A stretch of 64,000 nt of DNA from positions 86,260 through 150,259 of the forward strand of contig JANPWX010000546.1 in the NCBI GenBank assembly GCA_024734555.1, in the 5' to 3' direction. The notes below the pieces were generated by a model, which saw nothing but the letters and a program-made list of their open reading frames with translations, was not told the DNA's origin and did no database searches. Origin of the DNA: Trochalopteron elliotii (Eukaryota > Chordata > Aves > Passeriformes > Leiothrichidae). Shown here piece after piece: positions 44,321-56,339 of the stretch; position 1 is the first letter of the stretch, and the number at the start of each line of letters is the position of its first letter. Both the position numbers and the translations under genes were made by a program.

Positions 44321-47300
44321 GAGCACCCCAGGATAATTGTCCTTCCCAAAGGCAGGGATGGGTAATCCAGGCTCTGACTGGTTCAGGGAAAGAGCATCTG
44401 AAATCACATTCCATCCATGGGAATACTTGACTCCAAGGGGTTCATTCCTCCTAACTGACCACATCAGCAGCTCCAATGCCTTCACCTTCTTGTGAGCATC
44501 ACGAGCTCAAAAGACACCTGGAAAGTGGTGATGAGAATTCTGAATGAATCCCAGGAGTCCTCAGGATGTAGCAAAGGGAGCCTGTGTGGGTTTACAGAGA
44601 ATCCTGATGCAGGACCTTCAGAAAAGCAACTGATGGAGCAAAAAGGGGGTATAAAAATCTTCAGACACATGGAATGAGCTGGGAATGAATCCCTTGGCAA
44701 TCACAAAAGGATGCTGAAGCTCAGGGATCCTTCACTGCAGAGGAATATCCTCCCCACTGCCCTTGGAGAGACGTCCAAGCCCCCTGCAGTGGTGTGGAGC
44801 TGCCTGGGGGTGACTGGAAAAGCACAGGAGGCAGCTTGGACCAGTGCTTCCCTCTCTTCCTGGTGCTTCCCAGAGCAGGAGCTGGAGTGGGAGTGGGAGA
44901 GCAGCACCAGGAGAGAAGGAGCTGTGCTGGCATCAGTCCTGGTGGGCTTCCTGAGCTTCCATCCGCAGGCAAAGGCAGGGTGGGAGCTGCCATGTTCCAG
45001 TGGGAATGCAGCACATTGTTCCCACCAAGGAACTCAATTTCTGTCCCTTCCCTTCCTACCCCTGCTTTCCCTTTCCATCCAGTGTGGAGAGGAAGCTCTG
45101 GTTAATCCTGGGTGGCTCTGGGGGCTCCACGCAGCACCCCCAGTGTTCCATTGTGTCCCCCAGTGGAACATTCCTGGTTCATATAAATCCCCCAAAATAC
45201 AAAATCCACACCCACAAAGAGCCCCAAACCTGCCAGCAGCTCTTTGATCCCTTACCTGCTTGGACAGCAGCTCACCTGGGCCAGGTGCTCTGCAAATTCC
45301 ACTAACCCAGTGCATTCAGGAGTTGGCTGATTCTCCAGTGCCACTTTTATTTGGGAAATGTGGTGAGGGAGTGGAATAAATCCCCCCTGGGCTGTCACTG
45401 TGTGGATACACAGTGCCCCAAGCCCTGTTGTTGCAGCCCTGTGCCAAGTGGCAGCCGTGCCAGGCAGAGACAACAATGTTTAATTTATGAAGGGTTGAGT
45501 TTTAATCAGTTTTTTATTGTTTGTGCCAGCAATAGATCAGTTTAATGGCAGTCCCAAAAATGCACCGGCAGCAAATCTCACCCATGCCATTCTCCTCCTA
45601 AGTTTGACATCAGTGCCTGCTGGGGAACAGGCAACCTGTGAAAGGCAGGGTTTAAATAAAGGGACCAAGCTGCAGCTCTCGTGGTGGTGCTGGTGGGTTG
45701 GTGGCACTGCTGCAAGAAGGGCAGGTTTGGAGATAAATCTGTGCTCAGCCTCTTCTCACACTGAATCATGAGCTGCCTTTTTATAACTGAGGCAGCAGAC
45801 ACTGAGTGTGCAACGTCCCTCGGGCTGCTGGGACTTGTCTGCAGCATTAACTAAGCCCAGTTTTACTGAGATTGACCTTGTTGACACACCTGGCCAGTCA
45901 CTGGCTGGTTTTTCATGTGTTAAATGCCAAATCTCTCTCCAAAACCCCCCAAATTCCCACCATCTCCAGTGTAACCCTGGCCTGGCCACCCCCATGTGCT
46001 ATGATGAGTCATGATGGGAATAAAATTCCATTACTTGGGCAGAGCTGTGGGGAAGAGAGAGGAGCCCTGGCTGAGATAATTTATTTTACAGTCAAAGCAA
46101 AATACAGGAAACACATTTGCTGCTCCATTTTCAGCCAGTTAAAGAGGGAAAAGCTTTGGACCTGAATCCAGCCTGAGAGTGAAGGTTTGGTCCAGTTCTA
46201 AGTCTGGTTTTTGGGAGGTACTCTCTGAAAATACGGAATTAGTTCAGTTGAATCTTGTGTGACACCACAGGAAACCCAGGAGAAGTGGATTGAGAAGTGG
46301 ATTGCTCATTGCTTTGGTCACTTCTCTCCCACAATTCCTGATTTATACAATGTGTCCTTGGCCCTCAGGGCAAAGCTGGACTGACTTTTCCATGTAGGAA
46401 AAGGATATCAGATGGCCAAGCAGTGCCAAGATTAATGCAGGATGAGTATGAAGGGAATCTGAAGATAAAAGAAAATCAAATATGTTTTTACAGTGAGGAC
46501 AACATTTCCCAACAGATTGTTGTTGTGGAAAATGAAGGGCCTTGTTAGACTAAAGGGCATCAGAAGTTTCAGCTCTAAAGGACCCAGCTTCTTTAGGACC
46601 AACCATTTTGTTTTCAGGAGGGATTTAGTATCCAGTTATTAAAGGTACTGAGATCTCTGGAGTTGCAGTTGGTGCACAAACATTTCTTTAAAAAAACCCA
46701 AACCGAATGTACATGACAGATCCAGAGAAAACAGGGTGGGACAAATCCAAAGGAATCACCTCTCCCACCCCCCGGAGCCAAGGAAAGCTCTGGGCCTTCA
46801 GCAAAGGGGTCTGGAGAAATGTTCCTGCTCCTGGAAACTTCCAGCAAGAAACTCCACAGCAAACCCTGGGAAAATTGATGGCAGTGCTTAACTCTCCTCA
46901 CACTGGAAAGACTTTTCTTAATGATGAACCTGAATTTCCCTGAGTGTGATTTAATTACCTCCTCTCCTAAGCAGAATGAACAGGCAGAACAAATGATCCC
47001 CTTCCTCTTCATGGAAACTGTTTCTGGATCTGCAGCCTGTTGAGGTTTCCCTCAACTCTTCCTTCCCTAAATCCCCCCAGTTATCCCAGCCTTTCCTTGC
47101 AAGTTACCCCCAACAATTCCCATTCTCACTGCTCAATGTTTTCATCCAGCCTTCAATTGTGTGATGGATTTTCCAGGTCATTTCTGGTTTCCCAAGGTCC
47201 TCCAGAGTTCCAGCCCTGCCCTCCAGGGGCTGTTGGCTGCCCCTTGGGTGAGGTTTGAGCAGGGCCGTACCCCCAGGGACTCCTGTCAGTCTCTGGTGAT

Positions 47301-47727
47301 GTCTCAGACCTCTGAGAGGAGAAATTTGTCACCCTGGGGACAGTCAGGCATGGCAGAGGCTGTCCAGGGAGGCTGTGTCTCCATCCTGGGAGCTTTTCAA
47401 CACCAGACTGGAGAAAATCCTGAGAAAGCTCAGGTCTGAGGTCTGACCTCAGAGTAGATCCTGCTCTGAGCAGATCAGCTTTTGCTGTAGGTGACTTCCA
47501 GTGAGTCTCTTCTCATTATTCCTTTCTAATTATTCCCTCAAGTGGTTCTCTGAGCCTTCATTATCCCTTAATTCCACTCCCTCTCCCCTAAAAAGAAAAT
47601 TTTGATGCTCCACCTACCCTACCCAGAGCAGGGCCATGGGACACAGCTCATCAGTGGAGAAACCCCAGAGTGTCCTGGACCACCCTGCCATGGCCACTGG
47701 GACCATTCCCAGTACCTGGAACCACAT
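44321..47727. other. Unique non-coding sequence
   Basis: About 3.4 kb without a recognised gene. A 13-bp duplication ('agaagtggattga') lies near 46281-46304. Open frames on both strands overlap and look accidental. Confidence 0.4.
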
Positions 47728-47935
47728 GGAATCACAGAACCATTCACTTTGGGAAATTCCTCTGTGACCATTGAGTCCCAGCTGTGCCTGATCCCCACCT
47801 TGTCCCCACCCAGAGCCCTGAGTGCCACCTCCACTTCTTCCTTGGACACCTCCAGGGATGGGAACTCCCAGCCTCTCTGGGCAGCCCCTGCCAAGGTCTG
47901 AACCCCCTTTCCATGGATAAATTCCTGTTTGGATC
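47728..47935 (-). mobile_element. CR1 LINE 3'-end fragment
   Basis: The plus strand shows 'atggaatcacagaaccattc', 'gaccattgagtcccagctg', 'ctgagtgccacctccac' and 'cacctccagggatgggaact', a diverged CR1 3' end on the minus strand. Confidence 0.85.
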
Positions 47936-50213
47936 ACCACAAACCTGGGGGGCCACGCCAGGACAGGTAAACACAGAGCAGGAACTGAGAGTATTTCTTA
48001 TTTTGGAAAGGATTTTTAAAATCTCTGTTAAAAAATGTTTTCCTCATGCCTCTGACTCACAGGAATTTAAAAACAAACAAACAAATAAGCAAGCAAGCAA
48101 ACAAACAGACAATTTGTCCAAAGTCCACTTTGGAAGTGGAAATTTTAAGCAAAGAGTAGTGAGAAATTGGACCCCTGCTTGCCAAGGGCTGCAGGGGTAA
48201 GAAGGCATTTCCAGGAGTCCAATAAAATGCTCAAAACTTCCCAGATTTTTTCCTGCAATAATGAATTCCAAGAACAGAATAATTGGGGAAGAAACCCAAG
48301 TATTTCTCAGTTTTTGACATTTTAGGGAAGAGCCAAAGACAACGTTTTTTTACATCCACCACATCCTTTGTCGTGATGGAAAGAGGAGCTTTAATTCCAG
48401 AATAGCAGCAGGAAAGGGCAGGGAAAGGGAAGATCTCGGGGATCTCATTTCTAAATGCAGCAATGCTTTGGTGATGACAAAAAAAGACTCTGACTTGCTA
48501 ATTAGCTTTGCATAATGATGACTAAACCTGATTCCAGCATGAACCAGTCAAATATCTTTGGGACCTCCAATTAAAAGGGTGTGGTTTGGTTTTGGCTCTC
48601 AAAGTGCTTCCTGGAGTCCAAACAAGTCCCAAAAGGGTGCTGTGAGCTTGGTTGTCTCAGCTGGCTGCAGCAGCAAAGGAACTTCTGAGGAGGAATTTGA
48701 TAACATCTATTTTATCCCTCATCCAAGAGCATGTCCCTGATGCTCTGCAACCTCTTGCTCCTTTTTTCCCCTCCTAAACAGCCAAACAAATGGAGAACAA
48801 AGGTTCATTATTTCTCTATCGGTTGCCAAGTCCTCTCCCTGCTATATTTCTCTGTTAAGAAAAGCTGAGAGAAAATCTGCCCACAAAACCTTCCTGAATT
48901 TGTGTGTGTGGAGCGGGGGGACACTTGCAGGTGGTGACACCTTCCTGAAATGCCACTCACCATCCCCTCAGGTGAAGGTCACAGAGGCTCCTGCAGTGTC
49001 TCCCCATCCCTGTGGGCTCCTGGATGCCCATGGACAGAAATGCCAGTCCCTGTGAACCCTGCCTTGTACCCATGCAGAGCTGATTCCCCAGGCTGGGATT
49101 CCCCAGCCCAGATCCTGGATGCCAGCAGAGCCCCAGCAGCAGCTCCTGGGTTCTGTGCCCCACTTTTATTGCTCACCCAGCTGCAGAGGGCACCAGGACC
49201 CCCCAGCCAAATCCAGGTTTGGATCACTCCATGATCCCTGGAGTTCCAGAGATCTTGTTAGAACTCAGCTGTGGCTGGCACTGGGAACCAGTGTGGGCTT
49301 GGGGACTGGTGGGGAGAGATCCAGTGATTCACCCAAGCCTGAGTTCTTCCCGGGGGCTGTGCCAACTCCCACATTCCTTCCTGTAACTTGGAAACAACAC
49401 TGAGGAAGGGAGAAAACTTTCCTTCCCAGCAGAATTCCCATGAGGGAGGGACCCACTGAACTCCTCCCAGTGATTCAGGGTTTGCCCATCTCTGACTGAG
49501 AGCTCCTCTGCCTGGAGGATTTTTCCAGGGACACTCACCTTCTGTTGCCCTCAATTTTCTTGATTTTGAGTGTTTGAAATCTTGCAGTGCAGATTCTCAT
49601 GCAGCTTCAAGAAAACAATGCATATTTTTAAAATTTATCTATTGTGTTTACATATTTCTCCTCTAGGAGGAGAGATATGATTGATGGTGATGTTCACCAT
49701 CCAGGTCAAAGAGGTGGCAATCTGTAGAGCCAATCTCTTGCCTGTTATACAAATGATATATAAGAATGGAGTCAGATAATTAAAATAGAGGAGCTTTCCC
49801 TTGACCTGCTGAATCTGCCTCGTCCTCTGTGTGTCCGAAACTGTGACAACCTTCAGCAGGAGTGCCTTGTCCTGCTGCCAGAGCTTTCCAAAGGCAGCGA
49901 GGCAAATCCTGCCTTTTCCAAGTTTCTTCCTTGCTGGGGCTCCTGTGTGTGAGCAGGGAGGGTCAGCTGGGGTGGGAAAGGCTGGGCTGGGGACTGGAAC
50001 CAAAGCTGGGAAGCAACAATTCCTTGTGGGCCGATGTCAGCAGAGCTCAGGGACCCCGGGAGCAGACGCTGTTGGTTCACACCGCCCGCCCCTTCCCCAA
50101 ACGCTGGAGCCAGCGGCTGCACCCACGGCAGGGACGGGAAGGGCCGGGCTGAGGGGCCTTGCAGCTCCTTCAGCTTCTCCTGAGCCTCCCAGTGCCTCCC
50201 AGTCTCTCGGGTT
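47936..50213. other. Unique sequence; GC/CpG-rich end at 50040-50213
   Basis: About 2.3 kb without a recognised gene. The last 170 bp before the LTR are markedly GC- and CpG-rich compared with their surroundings. They could be part of the retroviral leader, or a small CpG island. Confidence 0.4.
48069..48110. repeat. (AAAC)n/(AAGC)n tetranucleotide microsatellite
   Basis: Runs of AAAC interrupted by three AAGC units. Confidence 0.93.
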
Positions 50214-50884
50214 TGGTTTCTCACCCAAGATTCAGGTTGTTAAAAGTCCTTGGCCCTCTAAAAGCCCTGAGCCACGTCACAAGAAGAAAGCAGAGTCTCC
50301 AAGGCCTTGTTTTCAGGTTTCTGGTGTTGTTTATTATTTGATATCTCAGAATTCTCTCCGCACCCAGCCCAGATCCAGACAGGGCTGGGACACGAGGCCA
50401 CTGCCCGCCCACGGGGCCTTGCTTTGCCCTTATACAGATAACCACGTGTCTGTTATTTACTGTTCTGTGCCAGTGTCTAGTGCCTATACTAGAAAGGTCA
50501 TTTCTACCTTAACCCAATCCCTTTTCACTATTTTGTGCCATCACCACCCCAGAAGATAGAGGATGAGGAAGAAGGAGAGGAATTTAGGGCAACACCCTAA
50601 ATCCTCCATTTTGTCCCCCATTTACCTCTATTCTAAGAACCCTAAAACTACAAAATTTTTCACCCTGTGCTGTGCTAAGCTACTATTTTCACACCTTTGA
50701 GGTTTGTAATTCCTCTCTCAGTGCTGGAAGCCTCTCCCATGGACTAAAAGCAAACTCAGTGCCTTTCCAGGCTGTGTGCCAAGGTCTCCAACCCCCCTGG
50801 ACTGACTTCACACCCCCCTGTCCAGGGTTCAAACTCTCTTCCTCGGGTCCCAGGTCATCCAAAGGGATGCCCTGGACTCTGACA
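50214..50884 (-). mobile_element. Retroviral LTR, family 2
   Basis: Full-length match, 671 bp, to the LTR at 26367-27036, with the same poly(A) signal position (TTTATT on plus at 50330-50335) and TATA-like motif. It has no polypurine tract at its 5' edge and no clear target-site duplication. It is probably a solo LTR whose flanks have decayed or rearranged. Confidence 0.9.
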
Positions 50885-51119
50885 CCAGTCTGGCACGGCG
50901 TTCCTGTGGGAAAATCCCTGGCCCCCAGTTCCCCCAGTGCCCAACAGGGGCTCATGTGGGACACACAAAATTAATTCAGGCTCCAAAAACGTGTCCCAGT
51001 GCTTGTGGCTTTTCTGTAGCGTGGAAGGCATGGATGAGGCTCTTCCCAAAGAACAGGGGAGTTTCCCATAACCCACAGGTCACGCTGGAGAGCTGTGGCA
51101 AGAGGAAGAGGTGGGGAAT
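50885..51119. other. Non-coding sequence
   Basis: Nothing recognised between the LTR and the decayed CR1. Confidence 0.4.
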
Positions 51120-51505
51120 GATGGATCCTGAGCTTCTCAAGAATACTGGAGCAAATTATGAACCAATCAATTTATCAGCACTGCGAGGAGAGAAGGGAAT
51201 GGGAACAGCCAGTGTGGACTTGTCAAGAACAAATCATGTCAGAGTAATTTAATCTCTTCCTTTAATGGGGTCGTTGGCCTATGGACACAGGGAAGTGATA
51301 GATTTGATAGACCTCGACTTTCATGAGGCTTTTGACCCAACCTGACAGGAGAGGCTCCTCCAAGCAGGGAAATGGGATTGAAAGCGAATCATCCAGCGTG
51401 GGCACAATTTAAAAAACATTAGACTTTGAATTTCATATCAGAAATCTGTTCAAGAAAGGGATTTAAGTCCATCAGGCTTCTGTCCTGGGCCCAGCTCACT
51501 GAAAA
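51120..51505 (+). mobile_element. Ancient CR1 fragment from the ORF2 reverse-transcriptase region
   Basis: The plus strand carries degraded forms of 'aaatcatg.cagagtaattt', 'gggtcgttggcctatggaca', 'gatagacctcgactttca' and 'gaggcttttgaccc'. These correspond to the CR1 ORF2 region before the 3' end. The copy is truncated at both ends and full of stops. It is much older than the 3'-end copies elsewhere in the window. Confidence 0.7.
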
Positions 51506-52629
51506 ATTTTTTAATCAACAAAGCCAGACCAACACCCACACGGACAATAGACGAGATGTTTGTGGAATTTATGTTAATGCTGTTTTACAAATATAAAATA
51601 TGCAAACCCTCCTATCAATAAAGAATCACACATTCTTTGGCTCCTACAAACACATCTTGATACATGATATTTTAGTTTTGATGAATAATAAAATTACTCA
51701 TTGACATTGCAAGAATGGGGCTACAAATTTATTGTCTGGCAAATGCCTGTTGTCATTGTAGGTAAAGAACAGATTTCCTGATGCTCCTCAATCTTTTGGT
51801 TCTTTCCTGGCTCTCTGACCCCACAAAAAATGATTCCAGCTGGACAATTTAGCTTGTTTTATAGTGTCACATTTCCAGGGGGATTGAAGAGCCAGCTATT
51901 TGTTTCCATCTTTTTATCACCAGCTTAGCTGATAGAAGAGATCAGACAGAGCTCAAAACCTAAATGGGGACATCTGTTCCATTCTGGAGTGCCCAGGGTG
52001 TCCCAGCTGGGCTCCAGCTGCTGGTTTGGCAGGGGATTGCTCTCTTGGGATGTTGGAAGCACCAGCTCCTCTTGAGACCCCAAGCAGCACCACAAAACAA
52101 TACTGAGGCAACAAAAAACCTCCTTTCAGCTCTGCGGATAAATTTGGATGAGGGCTGGTGGTGACAATTCATGATTCAATTAGAAAATTCTTGTAAAACC
52201 AACAAGGTGAAGTGCAGCAAAGGCAGGGAGAAGTGAGGACAAGGAGAGATGAAATCCCCAAGGTGAAGTGTGGTTTGACAAGTGGCAGCTCCACTTCAGA
52301 GGCTGATCTGGGCTTCCCAGTGGGTTCTACAAATGGGGAGGACAAAGTTACCCCTGACCCCACTTAGCAACAAGAGCTGAGGGCCCTCAGGGGCAAGCAA
52401 GGATGTGATCCCCATGTCGGAACGGACTCTGAGAAAGAGAGGAAAAAAGAGAGGAAAAAAGAGAGGTGAAATGAAGAGAATGATGAGAGGCTGGAAATTA
52501 TACAGGAAAAGATTGGAGGAATTCAGCCAGGGTGTCTTTCCCAGTGAAGTGCAAACATGCCATGGGAGGATGGTGACAAATAGGTGCTGAGTTGTTCTGA
52601 AGCAACATCTTGGCTCTGAGTAATTAGAA
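51506..52629. other. Unique sequence, AT-rich part at 51510-51790
   Basis: About 1.1 kb without a gene. The first 280 bp are AT-rich and non-repetitive. A purine-rich 13-bp tandem ('gaggaaaaaagag', about three copies) occurs at about 52433-52466. Confidence 0.4.
52433..52466. repeat. 13-bp purine tandem repeat
   Basis: Two to three copies of 'gagaggaaaaaa' type units. Confidence 0.85.
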
Positions 52630-52843
52630 ACACAGAATGGAATGGATTGGAAGGGACCTTACAACCCATCCCATCCCACCCCCTGCCATGGGCAGGGACA
52701 CCTCCCACTGTCCAGGGTGCTCCAAGCCCCAATGTCCAACCTGGCCTTGGACACTGCCAGGGATCCAGGGGCAGCCACAGCTGCTCTGGGCACCCTGTGC
52801 CAGGGCCTGCCCACCCTCCCAGGGAACAATTCCTTCCTAATTG
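52630..52843 (-). mobile_element. CR1 LINE 3'-end fragment
   Basis: Same subfamily as 37556-37820. Landmarks are 'aacacagaatggaatggatt', 'ccatgggcagggacacctcc' and 'gggaacaattccttcctaat'. Confidence 0.93.
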
Positions 52844-53220
52844 TCAGGGCAATCCCTTTTTCCATGGCCTCAAGGAACACATCAGTGACTCTGTGAACTC
52901 CTGTTGATCCAGGACCTGGATCCAGCACTTTGCCCTTTGGAGCTTCCTGCTTTAAGACTGTGAAGTGGAAGAAAACATCCATGTTTCAAAGTCTCTGTTG
53001 GATCAGGAGATCTTGGGAGACTCCTGTGCAGGATATGGAGTTCTGTGGAGACAGAGGGGAAAGTGGAGAAAGTAAAGTGCCAGTGGATTGTCAGACTTCA
53101 GAGCCTGGAGCTGAACGTGGACTGGAAATGCAAAGGAAGAGAAAGCCCTGGGGGTGGTGCTGCAGGAGGCACCCACAGAGACCCAGAACAACCTCAGCCT
53201 CAGAAACACAGCCAAAGGCC
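52844..53220. other. Non-coding sequence
   Basis: About 380 bp with nothing recognised. Confidence 0.4.
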
Positions 53221-53590
53221 TGGGGAATGACCCAGGGCTCATCCCTGGGGAGTGACCAAGGGCTCATCCCTGGGGAATGACCCAGACTCATCCCTGAGGA
53301 ACAACCAAGAGCTCATCCCTGGGGAACAACCAAGAGCTCATGCCTGGGGATGACCAAGGGTTCATCCCTGGAGAAGACCAGGAGTTCATCTCTGGGAAAT
53401 GATCAGGAGTTCATCCCTGGGGAATGACCAAGGACTCATGCCTGGAGAATGACCAAGAGCTCATCCCTGAGGAATGATCAAGAGCTCATCCCTGGGGAAT
53501 GACCAGGAGTTCATCCCTGGGGAATGACCAGGAGCTCATCCCTGGGGAATGACCAGGAGCTCATCCCTGGGGAATGACCAGGAGCTTATC
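53221..53590. repeat. 25-bp minisatellite, about 15 copies
   Basis: The units carry 'tcatccctggggaatgacca' plus 'ggagc', with the most uniform copies at the right end (53470-53590) and more diverged ones at the left. This suggests recent expansion at the right. Confidence 0.95.
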
Positions 53591-53884
53591 CCAGAACATG
53601 CTGGAGCTGAGGACCCTCCCCTGAAGGGAAGGACACCAAACCCATCCTGTCAACATTCCCAAACAGGACAGCTCCAGACTCCATCCAGTCCTGTGGTCCT
53701 CTCCACAGAGCAAGAGCCAAGCCTGTTCCTGTGCTTTTTCCTGACCACCATCACAGACCTGGCTGAGGGGAGGCTGCACCCACCTCTGCTGGGAAGCAGC
53801 TTCCCAGTCCCCATCCGGAGTGGGGGAAGCAGCAGTGAGTCAGGAAGTGTTGAAGAGGATGGGAGCAGCAGTAGGTGGAGCTGG
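53591..53884. other. Non-coding sequence
   Basis: Nothing recognised. Confidence 0.4.
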
Positions 53885-54235
53885 CGAAAATCTTCAAAAA
53901 GAGAGCTAAATTTTATTATGATGAGAAATGAGGCTTTATTGAGATTTAAAAAAAAAAAAAAACAAAAAAACCCCAAAAAAACCCCCAAAAAACACAAAAG
54001 AAAGTGTTGATCCAGAGAGAAAATGTTACAATCTGAGAGAATTATGGATTAAACTAGTCCAAATTTTAATTCTTAAACACTCAGTGCAATTCCTAATGCT
54101 GGCAGTGCTGAGCTCCCTCCTGCCCTGAGAACCCATCCCAAATGTCCTCTTTCTCTGAAAGCTCTTCTCTGGCATTTCATGGGGTGGGGATTTGCAGTTT
54201 TGAGCACTATTAATAATCATCAGGGCTTGAATGGA
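53885..54235 (-). repeat. Unclassified interspersed repeat, copy 1 (LTR-like)
   Basis: Its reverse complement aligns with 56340-56605. Shared blocks include 'gaaagaggac.tttgggatgg', 'gttctcagggcaggagggag', 'gtttaagaattaaaa' and 'aaagcctcatttct'. On the minus strand an AATAAA directly precedes 'gcctcatttct', recalling a retroviral polyadenylation region. The two copies differ by A/C-rich expansion at 53947-53998. The class is not certain. Confidence 0.8.
53947..53998. repeat. A-rich low-complexity insertion
   Basis: A run of A with C interruptions, lying inside the interspersed repeat and absent in this length from its partner copy. Confidence 0.9.
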
Positions 54236-54920
54236 AAGAAATGGCTTTGTCCCCATCCCACTTGACTGGGGCCATGAACCTCTGCAAGGGCCAGGAATCT
54301 TTTTACCTTTGCCTCATGATTGAAGATGAACCTGGAGTAGCCCCTCCACTGCACCCACTGTGGGTGGATCCAACACCCTCTTATCACACATGATTTGTAT
54401 GAAATGGCCTTCAGATATTAACAAAAAAATCCCAGAATAAATGCAAGGAACTAAAGCACAGGCACATCCCTCTGCATTGAGCTGCTGCAGAGTCCATGTT
54501 CTCCTGCCTGTTTCCCTCTTGACTTCATGGATCTGCAATGCATCCGTGGCTCTGGGAGTGTGGGATTTGCAGTGTGGAGAGAAGGTAAATCCCCTCCTGT
54601 GGGGATCCCACAGGGATTAGAGATGCTCTGCCAGGCATAGATTCCTGTGCCTTCCAAGAGCTGCATTAAACCTTGTCCTGCAGGTACCAAATCCCAAATT
54701 CCCTCATGCCCTGCAGCCCTGGATGAGCCACCACCATCCATGTCCCCTGCACCTGGAGCTGTCCATGAACAGGGTCTGCTGCTCTGCAGGTGCTCCAGGG
54801 CCTTTCTGAAGTGCTGGATTCCCTGCTGCCAGCACAGGGAGACCTCTGCCATCTCCAGGGCCTGGGGGACTGGGCTTGGGCAACCACAAGGTCCAGAGCT
54901 GAGCTTAGGGCCAAGGGAGG
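54236..54920. other. Non-coding sequence
   Basis: About 690 bp with nothing recognised. Confidence 0.4.
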
Positions 54921-54975
54921 TCATGGAATCCCAGAATGGCTTGGCTTGGAAGGGACCTTCAAGTTCATCTCATTT
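54921..54975 (-). mobile_element. CR1 3'-terminal piece, possibly split by an LTR
   Basis: The plus strand reads 'tcatggaatcccagaatggc', 'ttggcttggaagggacctt' and 'caagttcatct', the reverse complement of the CR1 terminus. The next part of CR1 occurs at 55618-55675, beyond the LTR at 55060-55594. Confidence 0.85.
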
Positions 54976-55059
54976 GAACGATCTTGTATTTTGAGTCTGG
55001 GAATCCCCTAATTAGGGTTTTTTTCCTTACAAAGTCCTGTACCAGGGTTTAAAAAATGA

Positions 55060-55594
55060 GTGGAACTTGTAGCTTCAGTCTTAAAAGATGTTTATTCATT
55101 TTCCTACCTTGAAGTCCGCGCACCGCCTGACACCAGGCTTAACGTGCTGAAAAACACCACTGCCAAGGACACCAGGCTTAGTGTTCAAAGTTTTTAAAAG
55201 TTTTTAGTCCAATTAACTCTGAAAACATGCTATGTTTACAGTTTTGTGCCAATAATCACTACCAATTCTAGACATGCAATTTCTACATCAAATACATTCT
55301 ACCAATGTCTCTGTGCCACCATCACAGGAGAAGATGGAGTCAAAGGAGAAGAAGAAATTCTCCATCTTGCTTTCATCTACCTCCATTCAAATCCCCAAAA
55401 CTACAAATTTTCACTCTGTGACAAACTAAGCTACTATCTATTTTAAATCTTTGTTGTTTTCAATTCATCCATAAGTGTTGGAAGGTTTTCCCATGGACTA
55501 AGGTCAAAGGCAATGCTTTCCTGGGGTCCCAGCCAGGGTCTCGGACCCCCCAGGGCAATGAGAGGGGTTTTCCTTGTGCCCTGGACTCCAACAG
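55060..55594 (-). mobile_element. Retroviral LTR related to family 2
   Basis: It shares with the LTRs at 26367 and 50214 the blocks 'ccctggactcc.aca' at the right end, 'cccatggactaa', 'ctaagctactat' and 'gagaagatgga'. The left (U5) part differs, so it is a sister subfamily of about 535 bp. AATGA occurs one base outside both ends (55055-55059 and 55595-55599), suggesting a target-site duplication. Confidence 0.8.
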
Positions 55595-55617
55595 AATGAT
55601 ATTGGAATTTCTGCCAT

Positions 55618-55675
55618 TCCTCATTCCCTGCCATGGGCAGGGACACCTTCTATTACTGCAGGGTGTTGGTCTGGT
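55618..55675 (-). mobile_element. CR1 3'-end fragment
   Basis: The plus strand carries 'attccctgccatgggcaggg' and 'acaccttctattactgcagg'. It may continue the CR1 begun at 54921. Confidence 0.8.
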
Positions 55676-56339
55676 GGAAGTTTCTTACCCCGCATCTCTC
55701 AGGCTCACAGATCCAACATCACAAACCTTGGCAGCTTCCCTGCAGCAGCATCTCCTGCAAAGCCCCTCAAACTGGCCCTTCAGTAAAATCTGGCCCTGAA
55801 TGTCCTGCAGGGCCTGCAGGGCTCAGCAGGGAAGATTTTCCAGTACCCAAAATGTTCCCAGGAGCTGCAGACCAAGTTGAAAATGCTCCTCAGCCCCTGC
55901 ACATCAAATGCTGCTGATTTTTTCCCCCATTATTATTTTTACACTTCCTCTTTACAAACCTGTCTCAGCACGGCAGAGGAGCTGCCACCCACTTCCAACA
56001 GATTGAATCCTGTCTCTGATATTCCCAGGACTCCCCAGTCAGCTCCAAACTAATTGATGCCTGCTCAGGCATCCCGGTGCTTCCTTCACATCCTCACACG
56101 TCACTTCTGCTGCTGCCTAAGGGAACTTTCCTGGTGACAGACAGGCTCCTGGCTCCTGCAGAGCTGGAGAGCTCTCCACACCAGAAAATCCAGTATTTAA
56201 TTGGTCTTTCTTGGCTCTATGGACACTTCCTTAATGTAATGTTCAGCAGAATCTCCCAGCTTGATGCCTGCATCCCAGGCAGGCACTGGGGATCCACAAC
56301 ATCCTCAGGGTGGCCTTTCCACAGGGCATGGCCTGGACT
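55676..56339. other. Non-coding sequence
   Basis: About 660 bp with nothing recognised. Confidence 0.4.

Noticed and set aside
49656..49674. Short purine/pyrimidine palindrome 'tctcctctaggaggaga'
   Set aside because: Seven-base arms are common by chance in low-complexity sequence and nothing around it suggests a function.
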